NCBI GenBank assembly: GCA_002412625.1
Contig: DHVK01000012.1
Span: 1-64,000, forward strand
From: Cloacimonetes bacterium UBA5210
GTDB taxonomy: Bacteria; Cloacimonadota; Cloacimonadia; Cloacimonadales; Cloacimonadaceae
Length of the DNA: 64,000 nt
Direction: 5' to 3'
The notes beneath the pieces are model-generated. The model was not told the origin of the DNA, did no database searches, and saw only the letters and a program-made list of their open reading frames with translations. This document shows positions 26,589 to 34,470 of this stretch, in pieces (position 1 is the stretch's first letter; each line of letters starts with the position of its first letter). The translations under genes were made by a program, and so were the position numbers.

Positions 26589-28034
26589 ATGCCGAAACTC
26601 ATTACATCGACGATTCCGGCGATAGCAGCCAAAAATGCTGCCCGTTGTAAAGCCAAGGGGATCATCCTCCCCACAATCACACAGCAAATCTACCCTGAAC
26701 GCATCCCTCAGGAGATCAAGGACAGGATCAAGCCAGTCGGGCTCTGGGACATCAATCCCTTGAATCTGTTCCGCATCACCTGGAAAAACGATATCAAAAC
26801 CGGTCTCTTCGGAGCACCAAACTATGTGGAAATCCCTTCCGAGATTACTGGAGTGAAAGCCCGCATCATCGGCCTGGTGGGCAAATACTTCCCCACCGGG
26901 GCGCACAAGGTAGGCGCAGCATACGGCTGTCTTGCCCCGCGCCTGGTGACCGGCACCTTTGATCCCGAAATTCACAAAGCAGTGTGGCCCTCCACCGGTA
27001 ACTACTGCCGGGGTGGAGCCTTTGATTGTGCCCTTCTGGCTTGTCCTGCGGTAGCCATCCTCCCTGAAGAAATGAGTCAGGAGCGTTTTAACTGGTTGCA
27101 CGAGATTGGCGCGGAAGTGTATGCCACTCCGGGTTGTGAATCAAACGTGAAAGAGATCTACGATAAGTGCGCCGAGTTGCGTCCCGACCCCCAATATGTG
27201 ATCCTCAACCAGTTTGACGAGTTCGGTAACAGCTTCTGGCACTACCATGTAACCGGAAACGCCATCGAAGAAGTGTACAACTTGCTCAAAAAACCGAGTA
27301 ACCGGCTTTCAGGCTATGTGAGCGCGACCGGCTCTGCCGGCACCATCGCTGCCGGAGACTATCTGAAAACCATCCATCCCCTGATGAAAACCACTGCCGC
27401 AGAAGCTTTTGAATGCCCAACCCTGCTGAACAACGGCTTTGGCGGACACCGCATCGAAGGTATCGGCGACAAACACATCCCCTGGGTGCACAATGTGCGC
27501 AATACCGACGCTGTAGCCGCGATCCGCGATGAAGATTGCATGCGCCTGCTCCGGCTATTCAACGAAGCGGAAGGCCACAAAGCCCTCCTCGCTCAAGGTG
27601 TCAGCGCATCCGTGGTAGAGGGTCTGCCGCTTTTGGGCATCTCATCCATCGGCAACTTGCTGGCAGCAATCAAGATGGCCAAATACTTCGAGTACAACGA
27701 AGATGACGTGATCCTCACCTGTTTCACAGACGCGGCGGATATGTATGCCAGCCGGATCGTGGAACAGCATCAGGAAAAGGGAGATTATAACCCTCTGCAA
27801 GCCGCTTTGGACAGAGAAGCCTGCCTGATGTCCCAGAGCTACGATAACTTCCTGGAGCTCAGCTACCAGGACAAAAAGCGCATCCACAACCTGAAGTATT
27901 ACACTTGGGTAGAGCAACAAGGCAAGACTTACGAAGAGATCCAACAGCAATGGGACCCCCAATATTGGGTGGAAACCTTCGAAGAGAACCTCGAAGAGCT
28001 GGACAAGGCTATTGAAGAGTTTAACGCCCTCTGA
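26589..28034 (+). CDS. Fold-type-II PLP-dependent enzyme, cysteine-synthase/TrpB-like
   Basis: 481-residue enzyme of the tryptophan synthase beta superfamily. The Schiff-base lysine is predicted in FPTGAHKVGAAYG. The phosphate-binding loop is SATGSAGTIAAGDY, and GGHRIEGIG resembles the IxGIG segment of cysteine synthases. It is longer than O-acetylserine sulfhydrylase (about 310) or YgeX (about 400), with an extra C-terminal helical region of about 100 residues. I do not recognise a characterised member. Being in the ygeW cluster, it is the second candidate for a diaminopropionate or similar ammonia-lyase. A GGAG-type site (AGGAG) lies 5 bp before the ATG. The next gene overlaps its end by 23 bp. 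Confidence 0.75.
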   Translation: MPKLITSTIPAIAAKNAARCKAKGIILPTITQQIYPERIPQEIKDRIKPVGLWDINPLNLFRITWKNDIKTGLFGAPNYVEIPSEITGVKARIIGLVGKYFPTGAHKVGAAYGCLAPRLVTGTFDPEIHKAVWPSTGNYCRGGAFDCALLACPAVAILPEEMSQERFNWLHEIGAEVYATPGCESNVKEIYDKCAELRPDPQYVILNQFDEFGNSFWHYHVTGNAIEEVYNLLKKPSNRLSGYVSATGSAGTIAAGDYLKTIHPLMKTTAAEAFECPTLLNNGFGGHRIEGIGDKHIPWVHNVRNTDAVAAIRDEDCMRLLRLFNEAEGHKALLAQGVSASVVEGLPLLGISSIGNLLAAIKMAKYFEYNEDDVILTCFTDAADMYASRIVEQHQEKGDYNPLQAALDREACLMSQSYDNFLELSYQDKKRIHNLKYYTWVEQQGKTYEEIQQQWDPQYWVETFEENLEELDKAIEEFNAL

Positions 28035-28539
28035 CTTCCGCGCCATCATTCTCGCTTCAGGCAAGGGTAGCCGCTATGGTATGCCCAAGTCTGAAGCGAT
28101 GCTTGATGGCTTGCTGTTTTCCCAAAGAATCAGCCAGGCATTGCTGGATGCCGGAGTGCGCGATATTGTCCTGGCCAAAGATCTGGAAACCTCGTCCATG
28201 TTTGAATCCCTGAAACAAAGCATCCTGCAAAACCCGGATGCCCCTCCATATTACATCATCTGGCCGGTGGACCATCCCCTGGTGCAAAGCCAAAGCTTAG
28301 CCCTTTTGCTGGAAAGCGCGAGCCAAAACCCGGATTGCATTATCAAACCGGAGTTTCTGGGCAGGCACGGACACCCGATCTTGATTCCTTCCCATCTGGA
28401 TTTCTATAATCCGGCTTATGAAACTCTGCGGGAAGTGATCCGCCACAGCGGCATTGGCACGGTGATTGTCCCCGTGGATGATCCGGGCGTGGTCCGCAAT
28501 ATCAACCGCCCGGAAGACCTCAGCGCTTCACCTATCTGA
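28012..28539 (+). CDS. MocA/YgfJ-like nucleotidyltransferase
   Basis: 175-residue GT-A-fold nucleotidyltransferase of the MobA/MocA type. The nucleotide-binding start AIILASGKGSRYGMPK and the metal-binding WPVDHPLV are visible. Family members transfer CMP or GMP to molybdopterin, and E. coli YgfJ lies in the equivalent cluster, so it probably matures the cofactor of the molybdenum hydroxylase encoded upstream. It overlaps the PLP gene by 23 bp and starts with TTG (no ATG exists before the glycine-rich motif). It is a little shorter than MocA (about 190). Confidence 0.8.
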   Translation: MKSLTPSDFRAIILASGKGSRYGMPKSEAMLDGLLFSQRISQALLDAGVRDIVLAKDLETSSMFESLKQSILQNPDAPPYYIIWPVDHPLVQSQSLALLLESASQNPDCIIKPEFLGRHGHPILIPSHLDFYNPAYETLREVIRHSGIGTVIVPVDDPGVVRNINRPEDLSASPI

Positions 28540-28552
28540 AAACAGGTGCATT

Positions 28553-29116
28553 ATGAATCATAGCCTTATGGATATCATCAATACCCGCCACAGTGTGCGG
28601 GACTATTCCCCAAAGCCGATTGCCGAAGCAGAGCTCAGCACGATCCTCGAAGCCGGCAGACTGGCACCCTCCGCGCAGAACCGCCAGCCCTGGCGCTACA
28701 TCGTGTTCACCGATCCTGCCCAGATCAAAGCTCTGGCAAAGAACACCGGATTGGTGGGCATGAGCAACTTCTTCATCAAAGATGCCCCCTGCGTGATCAT
28801 CGCCTGCGCGGACACCAAGAAAAACGTGCGCATCAACAATCAAGATTACTATCTGGTAGATACGGCGATTTCGTTTCAGCAAATGATGCTTGTGGCGTGG
28901 GAGCTGGGCATCGGGTCTTGCTGGCTGGCTGCCTTCTCGGAAAAGGTTCTGGCAAAGTATCTGGACATCCCCAAAACTTGGCGGATTGTAGCGCTATCTC
29001 CTTTTGGCTATCCCAAGGATGAGAAGCGGCTGTTCAGCAAGGCAATTTCTGCTTTTGCCGGCAGCAGCAAGCGGCAAGCTCTGGAAGATATGGTGAGTTT
29101 CCGTAAACCACAATGA
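28553..29116 (+). CDS. Nitroreductase family flavoprotein
   Basis: 187-residue FMN-dependent oxidoreductase. The family signature near the N-terminus is NTRHSVRDYSPKPI, then LEAGRLAPSAQNRQPWRYIV; the C-terminal IVALSPFGYPKDEKR is also typical. ATG 28553 is chosen because AGGTG precedes it; an in-frame upstream start would lie inside the preceding gene. The physiological substrate is unknown. In this place it could recycle NAD(P)H or reduce a cluster intermediate, in the absence of YgfK (speculative). Confidence 0.88.
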   Translation: MNHSLMDIINTRHSVRDYSPKPIAEAELSTILEAGRLAPSAQNRQPWRYIVFTDPAQIKALAKNTGLVGMSNFFIKDAPCVIIACADTKKNVRINNQDYYLVDTAISFQQMMLVAWELGIGSCWLAAFSEKVLAKYLDIPKTWRIVALSPFGYPKDEKRLFSKAISAFAGSSKRQALEDMVSFRKPQ

Positions 29117-29159
29117 CTGCCGTTTGTTTGGCACCTCAGAACTTTGAAAAGGAGAAACA

Positions 29160-30338
29160 TTGTCCTTTAGCGTGATCTTTGCCACCATTCTGCTTTGTGG
29201 ATGGCTTGCCGGGCGTTTTGCCGCCCGCCTCAGAGTGCCTCAGGTATTGGGGATGTTGCTTGCCGGCATCATTATCACCCGGATCTTTGGTTCGCATATC
29301 CCGGAATCCCTGGCAGCGATTCAACCGTTTCTGAAGAACTTTGCCCTGATTGTGATTCTCTTGCGGGCAGGGTTGGGCATCAACCGCAGAATTCTGAAGC
29401 AAACCGGAAAAGTAGCAGTCCTGATGGCTGCCGTTCCGTGTTTAATCGAAGGGACCGCCCTCTATTTTGGTTTTCGTTACTTGTTCCGGTTTCCGGCGGA
29501 TGTTGCCGGGATGAGCGCTTTCATGCTGGCTGCGGTTTCTCCCGCGGTTGTTGTGCCCTCCATGTTGAATCTTAAACAATTGGGTTATGGGGCAAACAAA
29601 CAAGTACCCACAATCGTACTGGCAGGGGCTTCGCTGGATGATGTGTTTGCGATCACCATGTTTTCCATCTTTGTAAGGATGTATTCTACCGGAAGCGGAA
29701 TGGACATGCTCCAGATTCTCAGGATACCATATTCGATTCTGATGGGTGCCGGCGTGGGAGTGCTTTTCGGGCTGCTGCTGATCTGGCTGTTCAAGAGAAT
29801 CAAACAGTTCCGCGCCACCGAAAAGCTCATCGTTTTGATCGGATTGTGCCTGGTCATGATCGAGCTGGGCGAGCACCTGCACATTGCTTCATTCCTGGCA
29901 GCGATGACCGTGGGTTATATGCTGTTTGAACGGGCGTATAATACAGCCAAAGAGATGGCATCAAAGCTCAGTAAGCTGTGGATCTTTGCGGAAATCATCC
30001 TGTTTGTTCTGATCGGAATGTCTCTGAATCCGGCTTACCTTCTAGAAGCGGGAGCCAAGGGAGTGCTCATCGTTCTTTGGGGTCTGTTATTCAGGTCTTT
30101 TGGCGTGGTGTTGGCGACCATCGGTTCCGGCTTGAACCGCCGTGAACGCTTGTTCTGCGTGCTCGCGTATTTGCCGAAAGCAACTGTGCAGGCAGCGCTT
30201 GGCACGATTCCGCTTGCCCTGGGAGTGCCACAGGGACAGCTCATTCTGGCAATCGCGGTCATGGCAATCGCAATCAGCGCCCCCTTGGGTCTGATCCTGA
30301 TAAACACCTTCGGGCATAGGCTTTTGGCCAAAGACTAA
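29160..30338 (+). CDS. Cation:proton antiporter (CPA-type)
   Basis: 392-residue polytopic inner-membrane protein with about 11-12 hydrophobic segments (for example VIFATILLCGWLAGRFAARL and ILIVLWGLLFRSFGVVLATI). The pattern matches the sodium/hydrogen exchanger (Pfam Na_H_Exchanger) family; LAGASLDDVFAITMF carries the paired Asp residues expected in helix 5. The start is TTG with AAGGAG 5 bp upstream. It is last in the cluster. It may handle pH or sodium changes caused by ammonia release, but this is inference. Confidence 0.85.
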   Translation: MSFSVIFATILLCGWLAGRFAARLRVPQVLGMLLAGIIITRIFGSHIPESLAAIQPFLKNFALIVILLRAGLGINRRILKQTGKVAVLMAAVPCLIEGTALYFGFRYLFRFPADVAGMSAFMLAAVSPAVVVPSMLNLKQLGYGANKQVPTIVLAGASLDDVFAITMFSIFVRMYSTGSGMDMLQILRIPYSILMGAGVGVLFGLLLIWLFKRIKQFRATEKLIVLIGLCLVMIELGEHLHIASFLAAMTVGYMLFERAYNTAKEMASKLSKLWIFAEIILFVLIGMSLNPAYLLEAGAKGVLIVLWGLLFRSFGVVLATIGSGLNRRERLFCVLAYLPKATVQAALGTIPLALGVPQGQLILAIAVMAIAISAPLGLILINTFGHRLLAKD

Positions 30339-30397
30339 GGGCATCCATCCTCTGCCCAACCCCCCATATTGCCATTCAGGGACAGAGGTAGAATTCT

Positions 30398-30475
30398 GCT
30401 GAGCTTGAGCTGATATCGTGCTGTTATCAAGCTGTGGCCATAGGATAATAACAGCTTGAAACCAGCTTGAACTAA
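30398..30475. repeat. Dispersed intergenic palindromic repeat, copy C
   Basis: The core GTTATCAAGCTGTGGCCATA is followed by GATAATAACAGCTTG; outer arms are AGCTTGAGCTG and CCAGCTTGAACT. Its reverse complement matches copy B in most positions. The right flank TTTCATGAATCTGTCGTGG is shared with copy E (TTTCATGAATCCGGCGTGG), so the repeat extends beyond the palindrome. Confidence 0.78.
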
Positions 30476-30528
30476 GTTTCATGAATCTGTCGTGGAAGCT
30501 TCACCCGGAACGCGGATAAAGATTTGCA

Positions 30529-30557
30529 TTGACAAAAGAGTTGAATCTTTTAAGCAT
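30529..30557 (+). promoter_or_regulatory. Weak predicted promoter of purA
   Basis: TTGACA at 30529-30534 with AAGCAT 17 bp further on (3 of 6 matches to TATAAT). The -35 box is perfect but the -10 is poor. It is offered because the same -35 sequence begins other operons here. Confidence 0.3.
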
Positions 30558-30585
30558 GGAGACCTAATGAAATGTGGAGTTAACG

Positions 30586-31851
30586 ATGCCTGCAATAGCT
30601 GTATTGGGATGTATGTGGGGTGATGAGGCAAAGGCAAAGATAGTTGACTACCTGGGTGACAACACAGATTTTGTGGTGCGCTTTCAAGGTGGCAGCAATG
30701 CCGGGCATACCATTGTGGTAGAAGGCAAAAAGTATGTATTTCACGCAGTACCTTCCGGGATTCTGTATCCGGGAACAAAGTGCGTAATTGGCGCCGGAGT
30801 GGTGATCGACCCCTTTAGTTTGGTGGAAGAAATCCGGGCTTTGGAAAACAGCGGTATAGACTTTGCCAAGCGTTTGTTTATCGACGAGCGCACCGGCGTG
30901 GTTTTGCCCTTGCACCAGGAACTCGATCGAAGGGGAGAGAGCTTGCTCCAAAGCTCCAGAATCGGCACCACCGGTAGGGGTATTGGGCCCGCTTACGCGG
31001 ATCTGACTGCCCGAACCGGGATCCGCATGATGGATATGGCTCATCCGGCATATCTGAAGCGCAGAATAAGCGAGCTCTATCAATATCATGGTCGCGAAAT
31101 TCAGCCGGCGCAATTGAAAGAGCTCACAGACGGCCTGAAAGCTTGCTGGAACGAGCTCAAACAGTATGTGGCGCAAACCTTCAGCTTGTTGCACGACGCG
31201 CACAAGCAAGATGCCAGAATCCTGTTTGAAGGAGCTCAGGGCACGATGCTGGACCGCAGCTGGGGAACCTATCCCTATGTCACATCGTCCAATACGATAG
31301 TGGACGCGATCGGCACCGGAGCGGGATTTTCTGCCCGTAACCTGGATGACGTGCTGGGTGTTTTCAAAGCCTATTGCACCCGGGTGGGCGAAGGACCCTT
31401 TCCTACCGAGATCTCCGGGGCTCTGGCGGACACAATCCGCAAACAAGGCAACGAGTTTGGCGCCACCACCGGCAGACCCAGACGCATTGGGCATTTCGAT
31501 GCCGTGATGGCATCTTTTACCGCGACCCTGAATACCCTGGATGGGATCGCGCTTACCCTGTTGGATGTTCTATCCGGGATCGAAGAATTGAAGATCTGCG
31601 TGGGCTACGAGCTGGGCGGGAAGATGTTAAGCACGCCTCCCTCGCATCCCCTTGATCTGCAGAAAGTTCAGCCGTTCTACACGGTTCTGAAGGGATGGGA
31701 CGAAGACCTGAGTGGCGCGAAGTCCCTGACTGCCTTGCCATACAACGCGAAAGTATATTTGGAAGCGATAGAAGACCTGCTGGAGCTGCCGATTCGAATC
31801 GTATCGGTCGGCAAAGAGCGGAGTCAGACCTTTTATAAAACGCAAACTTGA
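30586..31851 (+). CDS. purA: Adenylosuccinate synthetase
   Basis: Catalyses GTP-dependent condensation of IMP with aspartate, the first step from IMP to AMP. It has 421 residues, near the usual 430. ATG 30586 is preferred to an upstream GTG (30574) because GGAG sits 6 bp before it. Motifs include FQGGSNAGHTIV, GTTGRGIGPAYAD and TRVGEGPFPTE. The N-terminal GTP/IMP motif is WGDEAKAKIVD, where the family consensus is GDEGKGK. Both glycines are alanine, so activity needs checking, although the catalytic Asp and both lysines remain. It is followed 11 bp later by an outer-membrane protein gene. Confidence 0.93.
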   Translation: MPAIAVLGCMWGDEAKAKIVDYLGDNTDFVVRFQGGSNAGHTIVVEGKKYVFHAVPSGILYPGTKCVIGAGVVIDPFSLVEEIRALENSGIDFAKRLFIDERTGVVLPLHQELDRRGESLLQSSRIGTTGRGIGPAYADLTARTGIRMMDMAHPAYLKRRISELYQYHGREIQPAQLKELTDGLKACWNELKQYVAQTFSLLHDAHKQDARILFEGAQGTMLDRSWGTYPYVTSSNTIVDAIGTGAGFSARNLDDVLGVFKAYCTRVGEGPFPTEISGALADTIRKQGNEFGATTGRPRRIGHFDAVMASFTATLNTLDGIALTLLDVLSGIEELKICVGYELGGKMLSTPPSHPLDLQKVQPFYTVLKGWDEDLSGAKSLTALPYNAKVYLEAIEDLLELPIRIVSVGKERSQTFYKTQT

Positions 31852-31862
31852 AGGAGGTCACC

Positions 31863-33035
31863 ATGAAACTTCGTTTGCTGCCAATACTCATGCTGCTTGC
31901 TACCGGGCTTTTTGCTCAGAGCACAAACACGCTGACTGAGCTTCAAGCTCCGCAATTCAGCAATCCTTTCTATGAAGCCTTTTCCCGAAACTTCGTAGGT
32001 TCAGAAGCTGCCGGAAGGGGCTATACGGGTGCCGCGGTGCTAAGCAGTGCCTCCGGTTCGCTGATCAATCCTGCGGTGATGCTGCCGGATAGCGCCAGTG
32101 TGTTTACCGAAATTGGGATCAAGCTGCCTCAGGATGAGGATAATCTCCCCTTTAACAGCAACTATATATCCACAGCCCCTCTGGGCTTATTTGGGTTTAG
32201 CTTTCCAATTGGCTCAAAACTTGGGCTGGCGGCGATCTATAGCAACCCCAAAAGCATTAGCCTGGAATCCTTTAGCATCGTGATCAATCAAGGTGCCTGG
32301 ATGATTGAACGCAACCCCAAATACTATCTGCATCAATTCAGCGGCATAGCAAGTTACAGCATTCAGGAAAACGTGAGCCTGGGCTTGTCCCTTCACAACC
32401 AGATCCACTATCTGGATGATCCCATATTTCTGCGCACCTACGACAGGGTCGAGAGATCCCGCTATGTTCTGCGCTTCCAGCCCGGGATCCTGGTTCAGCA
32501 AGGCCCGGTGATGCTTGGGGCTTCTGCCACGCTGCCGGCAGAAATCGACTGGGATCTGCGTTACGCGCAGTATGAGACTACGCTGCCGCTTGAACTCACG
32601 GGCGGGCTCAGCTATACTAAAGATCACTACAGACTTTCGGCAGATCTTGGCTTCATCAACGATTCCGCAGTGGACGACAATTTCTCGGATCGTTACAGCC
32701 TGCATCTGGGAGCTGAACAACGCAATGGCAACCGGATTCTGCGGGCGGGATATATGTATCGCTCCAATGTGTGGGACGGCGAGCTGATGCTGCCGGTGAA
32801 CACGAGCGCGAATGCGGATTCATCGATGTTTTGGGATGATGTCGTGCGAAGCCTGCCGATCAAAGATAACTCCCAGCACTTCCTGACCGTGGGGCTGGGT
32901 TACTTCTTCAAAGCCGGTCAGCTGAATGTATCCGTTTTGCAGAGCATCATCGGGGACAATCGGCAGACACAGATCAACCTGGGGCTGAGCGTGAAGCTTA
33001 GTACCTTCAGCGGAAGAGAATTACCGCAGAATTGA
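31863..33035 (+). CDS. Predicted outer-membrane beta-barrel protein (FadL/OmpP1-like)
   Basis: 390-residue exported protein with signal peptide MKLRLLPILMLLATGLFA. The body has many short amphipathic strands ending in aromatic residues, and the GYTGAAVLSSASGSLINPA segment resembles the N-terminal plug of OmpP1/FadL/PorV-type proteins. Start ATG 31863 has AAGGAGGT four bases upstream. Possible roles are hydrophobic-compound uptake or a PorV-like type IX secretion shuttle. Specific function is not recognised. It overlaps the next gene by one base (TGATG). Confidence 0.7.
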   Translation: MKLRLLPILMLLATGLFAQSTNTLTELQAPQFSNPFYEAFSRNFVGSEAAGRGYTGAAVLSSASGSLINPAVMLPDSASVFTEIGIKLPQDEDNLPFNSNYISTAPLGLFGFSFPIGSKLGLAAIYSNPKSISLESFSIVINQGAWMIERNPKYYLHQFSGIASYSIQENVSLGLSLHNQIHYLDDPIFLRTYDRVERSRYVLRFQPGILVQQGPVMLGASATLPAEIDWDLRYAQYETTLPLELTGGLSYTKDHYRLSADLGFINDSAVDDNFSDRYSLHLGAEQRNGNRILRAGYMYRSNVWDGELMLPVNTSANADSSMFWDDVVRSLPIKDNSQHFLTVGLGYFFKAGQLNVSVLQSIIGDNRQTQINLGLSVKLSTFSGRELPQN

Positions 33036-34162
33036 TGAAACAGTTTAGTGTTCAGATCCGAGCGATAGACAGCTACGACCTCCCTCTTCTGGAGGATGCG
33101 GTCAGTAGCTGGTTCTCTGTTCTGAAAGATAACAAGCTGAAACGCAGCAAAAGGGTGTTGATCAAACCCAACCTCCTGGGCGCGTACCCACCGGAGCGGG
33201 CAGTGACCACGCATCCCCTGGTGATCGAAGCCATCATCCGCTACTTTCTGGCACAGAAAAAAGAAGTGTGGGTGGGGGACAGCCCGGGCGGTTCCGTATC
33301 TGTTCAAAAAGTATGGCAAACCTGTGGTCTGCAGGATCTTGCCGATCGCTATCCGATCCGGTTGGTGAATCTTTCCACACTGCCATTTCGGGAGCTAAAC
33401 TATGAGGGCACCCCGGTGAAGATCTCCGAAGCACTGTTTAAGTGTGGCATTGTGATCAATGTGGCCAAATATAAGACCCACTCTCTGATGGCGTTTACCG
33501 GAGCGCTGAAGAACCTTTATGGGCTGGTGCCCGGCATGGTGAAAAGCGAGTATCACCGGATGAACCCGAATACCGGCAGCTTTGCCCGCATGTTGCTGGC
33601 GATTTATGGGCTCTGCCGCTCCAAGATTACCTATAATATCATCGACGGCATCGACGGCATGGATGGGGCGGGTCCCGCAGCCGGTAATCCCAAACACTTT
33701 GGGCTGTTGATGGGCTCGGATAGCATTCCCGCGCTGGATACAGTGGCTTCACGCATGATGGGTTTCGCGCTGAATGATGTTCCGTATCTGCGGGAAGCTC
33801 TGCATATGGAAGGCATTATTCCCTCGCGGATCCGCGTTCCGCAAAGCTTTTTGCGCCATAGGATCCCCGGTGTGGATATCCGGACGGTGAAGATTAGCAA
33901 AGAAAGCCTGAAATATGTGCCAAAGATCTTGCGTTTTGCCTTTCAAAAAGTATATTATTACTATCCGGTAGTGAGCGAGCGCTGCGTGAGGTGCGGAGTG
34001 TGTGTGCGTTCTTGCCCGGTGGAGGCTATTGCCTGGCAAGAAGACGGATATCCCAAGGTTGACAAAGATAAATGCATCAAGTGCATGTGTTGTCATGAGC
34101 TGTGCCCTAGTCAAGCGGTAGATATCCACAAGTCATTTGTGGCAAAGAGGTTCTCGGCATGA
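33035..34162 (+). CDS. DUF362 domain protein with C-terminal 4Fe-4S ferredoxin domain
   Basis: 375-residue cytosolic protein. The N-terminal part (RVLIKPNLLG, TTHPLVIEAIIRYF, NVAKYKTHSLMAFTGALKNLYG) is DUF362. The C-terminus has two 4Fe-4S motifs, RCVRCGVCVRSCPVEAI and KCIKCMCCHELCPSQAV. The function of the family is unknown, and redox activity is expected from the clusters. ATG overlaps the upstream stop (TGATG), and the end overlaps the FtsB-like gene by 4 bp, so it is part of a tight operon. Confidence 0.88.
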   Translation: MKQFSVQIRAIDSYDLPLLEDAVSSWFSVLKDNKLKRSKRVLIKPNLLGAYPPERAVTTHPLVIEAIIRYFLAQKKEVWVGDSPGGSVSVQKVWQTCGLQDLADRYPIRLVNLSTLPFRELNYEGTPVKISEALFKCGIVINVAKYKTHSLMAFTGALKNLYGLVPGMVKSEYHRMNPNTGSFARMLLAIYGLCRSKITYNIIDGIDGMDGAGPAAGNPKHFGLLMGSDSIPALDTVASRMMGFALNDVPYLREALHMEGIIPSRIRVPQSFLRHRIPGVDIRTVKISKESLKYVPKILRFAFQKVYYYYPVVSERCVRCGVCVRSCPVEAIAWQEDGYPKVDKDKCIKCMCCHELCPSQAVDIHKSFVAKRFSA

Positions 34163-34470
34163 AGATCAAAGCAAAGGAAACCCCGAAGATAGTGTCCTAT
34201 GTGTTTTATATGGCTATCTTTCTGCTTGTGTTGTGGATCGCCTTACTGAGCCGCAATAGCTTCTGGAATACGCATCAGCTCCAGCGTAAAGTAGAGTCCC
34301 TGGAGCAACAGGCATCCTATCTGCAGACAGTAAACGACTCTCTGGCAAAAGAAAACGCACGGTTGAAGACAGATCCCGAAGCCGCGGAAAAAGCAGCTCG
34401 GGAACAATATGGCCTTACCAAACCGGGAGAGAAGGTGTTCAGGTTCGTGCCTGCCAAAGAGGACAAGTGA
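34159..34470 (+). CDS. FtsB/DivIC-like septum formation initiator
   Basis: 103-residue bitopic membrane protein. A short cytoplasmic N-terminus is followed by one transmembrane helix (VFYMAIFLLVLWIALLS) and a coiled coil (HQLQRKVESLEQQASYLQTV). The end REQYGLTKPGEKVFRF is the typical DivIC/FtsB signature. In other bacteria it bridges FtsL and FtsQ in the divisome. ATGA overlap with the DUF362 gene and GTGA overlap with the cyclase gene place it in the middle of a coupled operon, which is unusual; more often it lies beside eno. Confidence 0.88.
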   Translation: MKIKAKETPKIVSYVFYMAIFLLVLWIALLSRNSFWNTHQLQRKVESLEQQASYLQTVNDSLAKENARLKTDPEAAEKAAREQYGLTKPGEKVFRFVPAKEDK

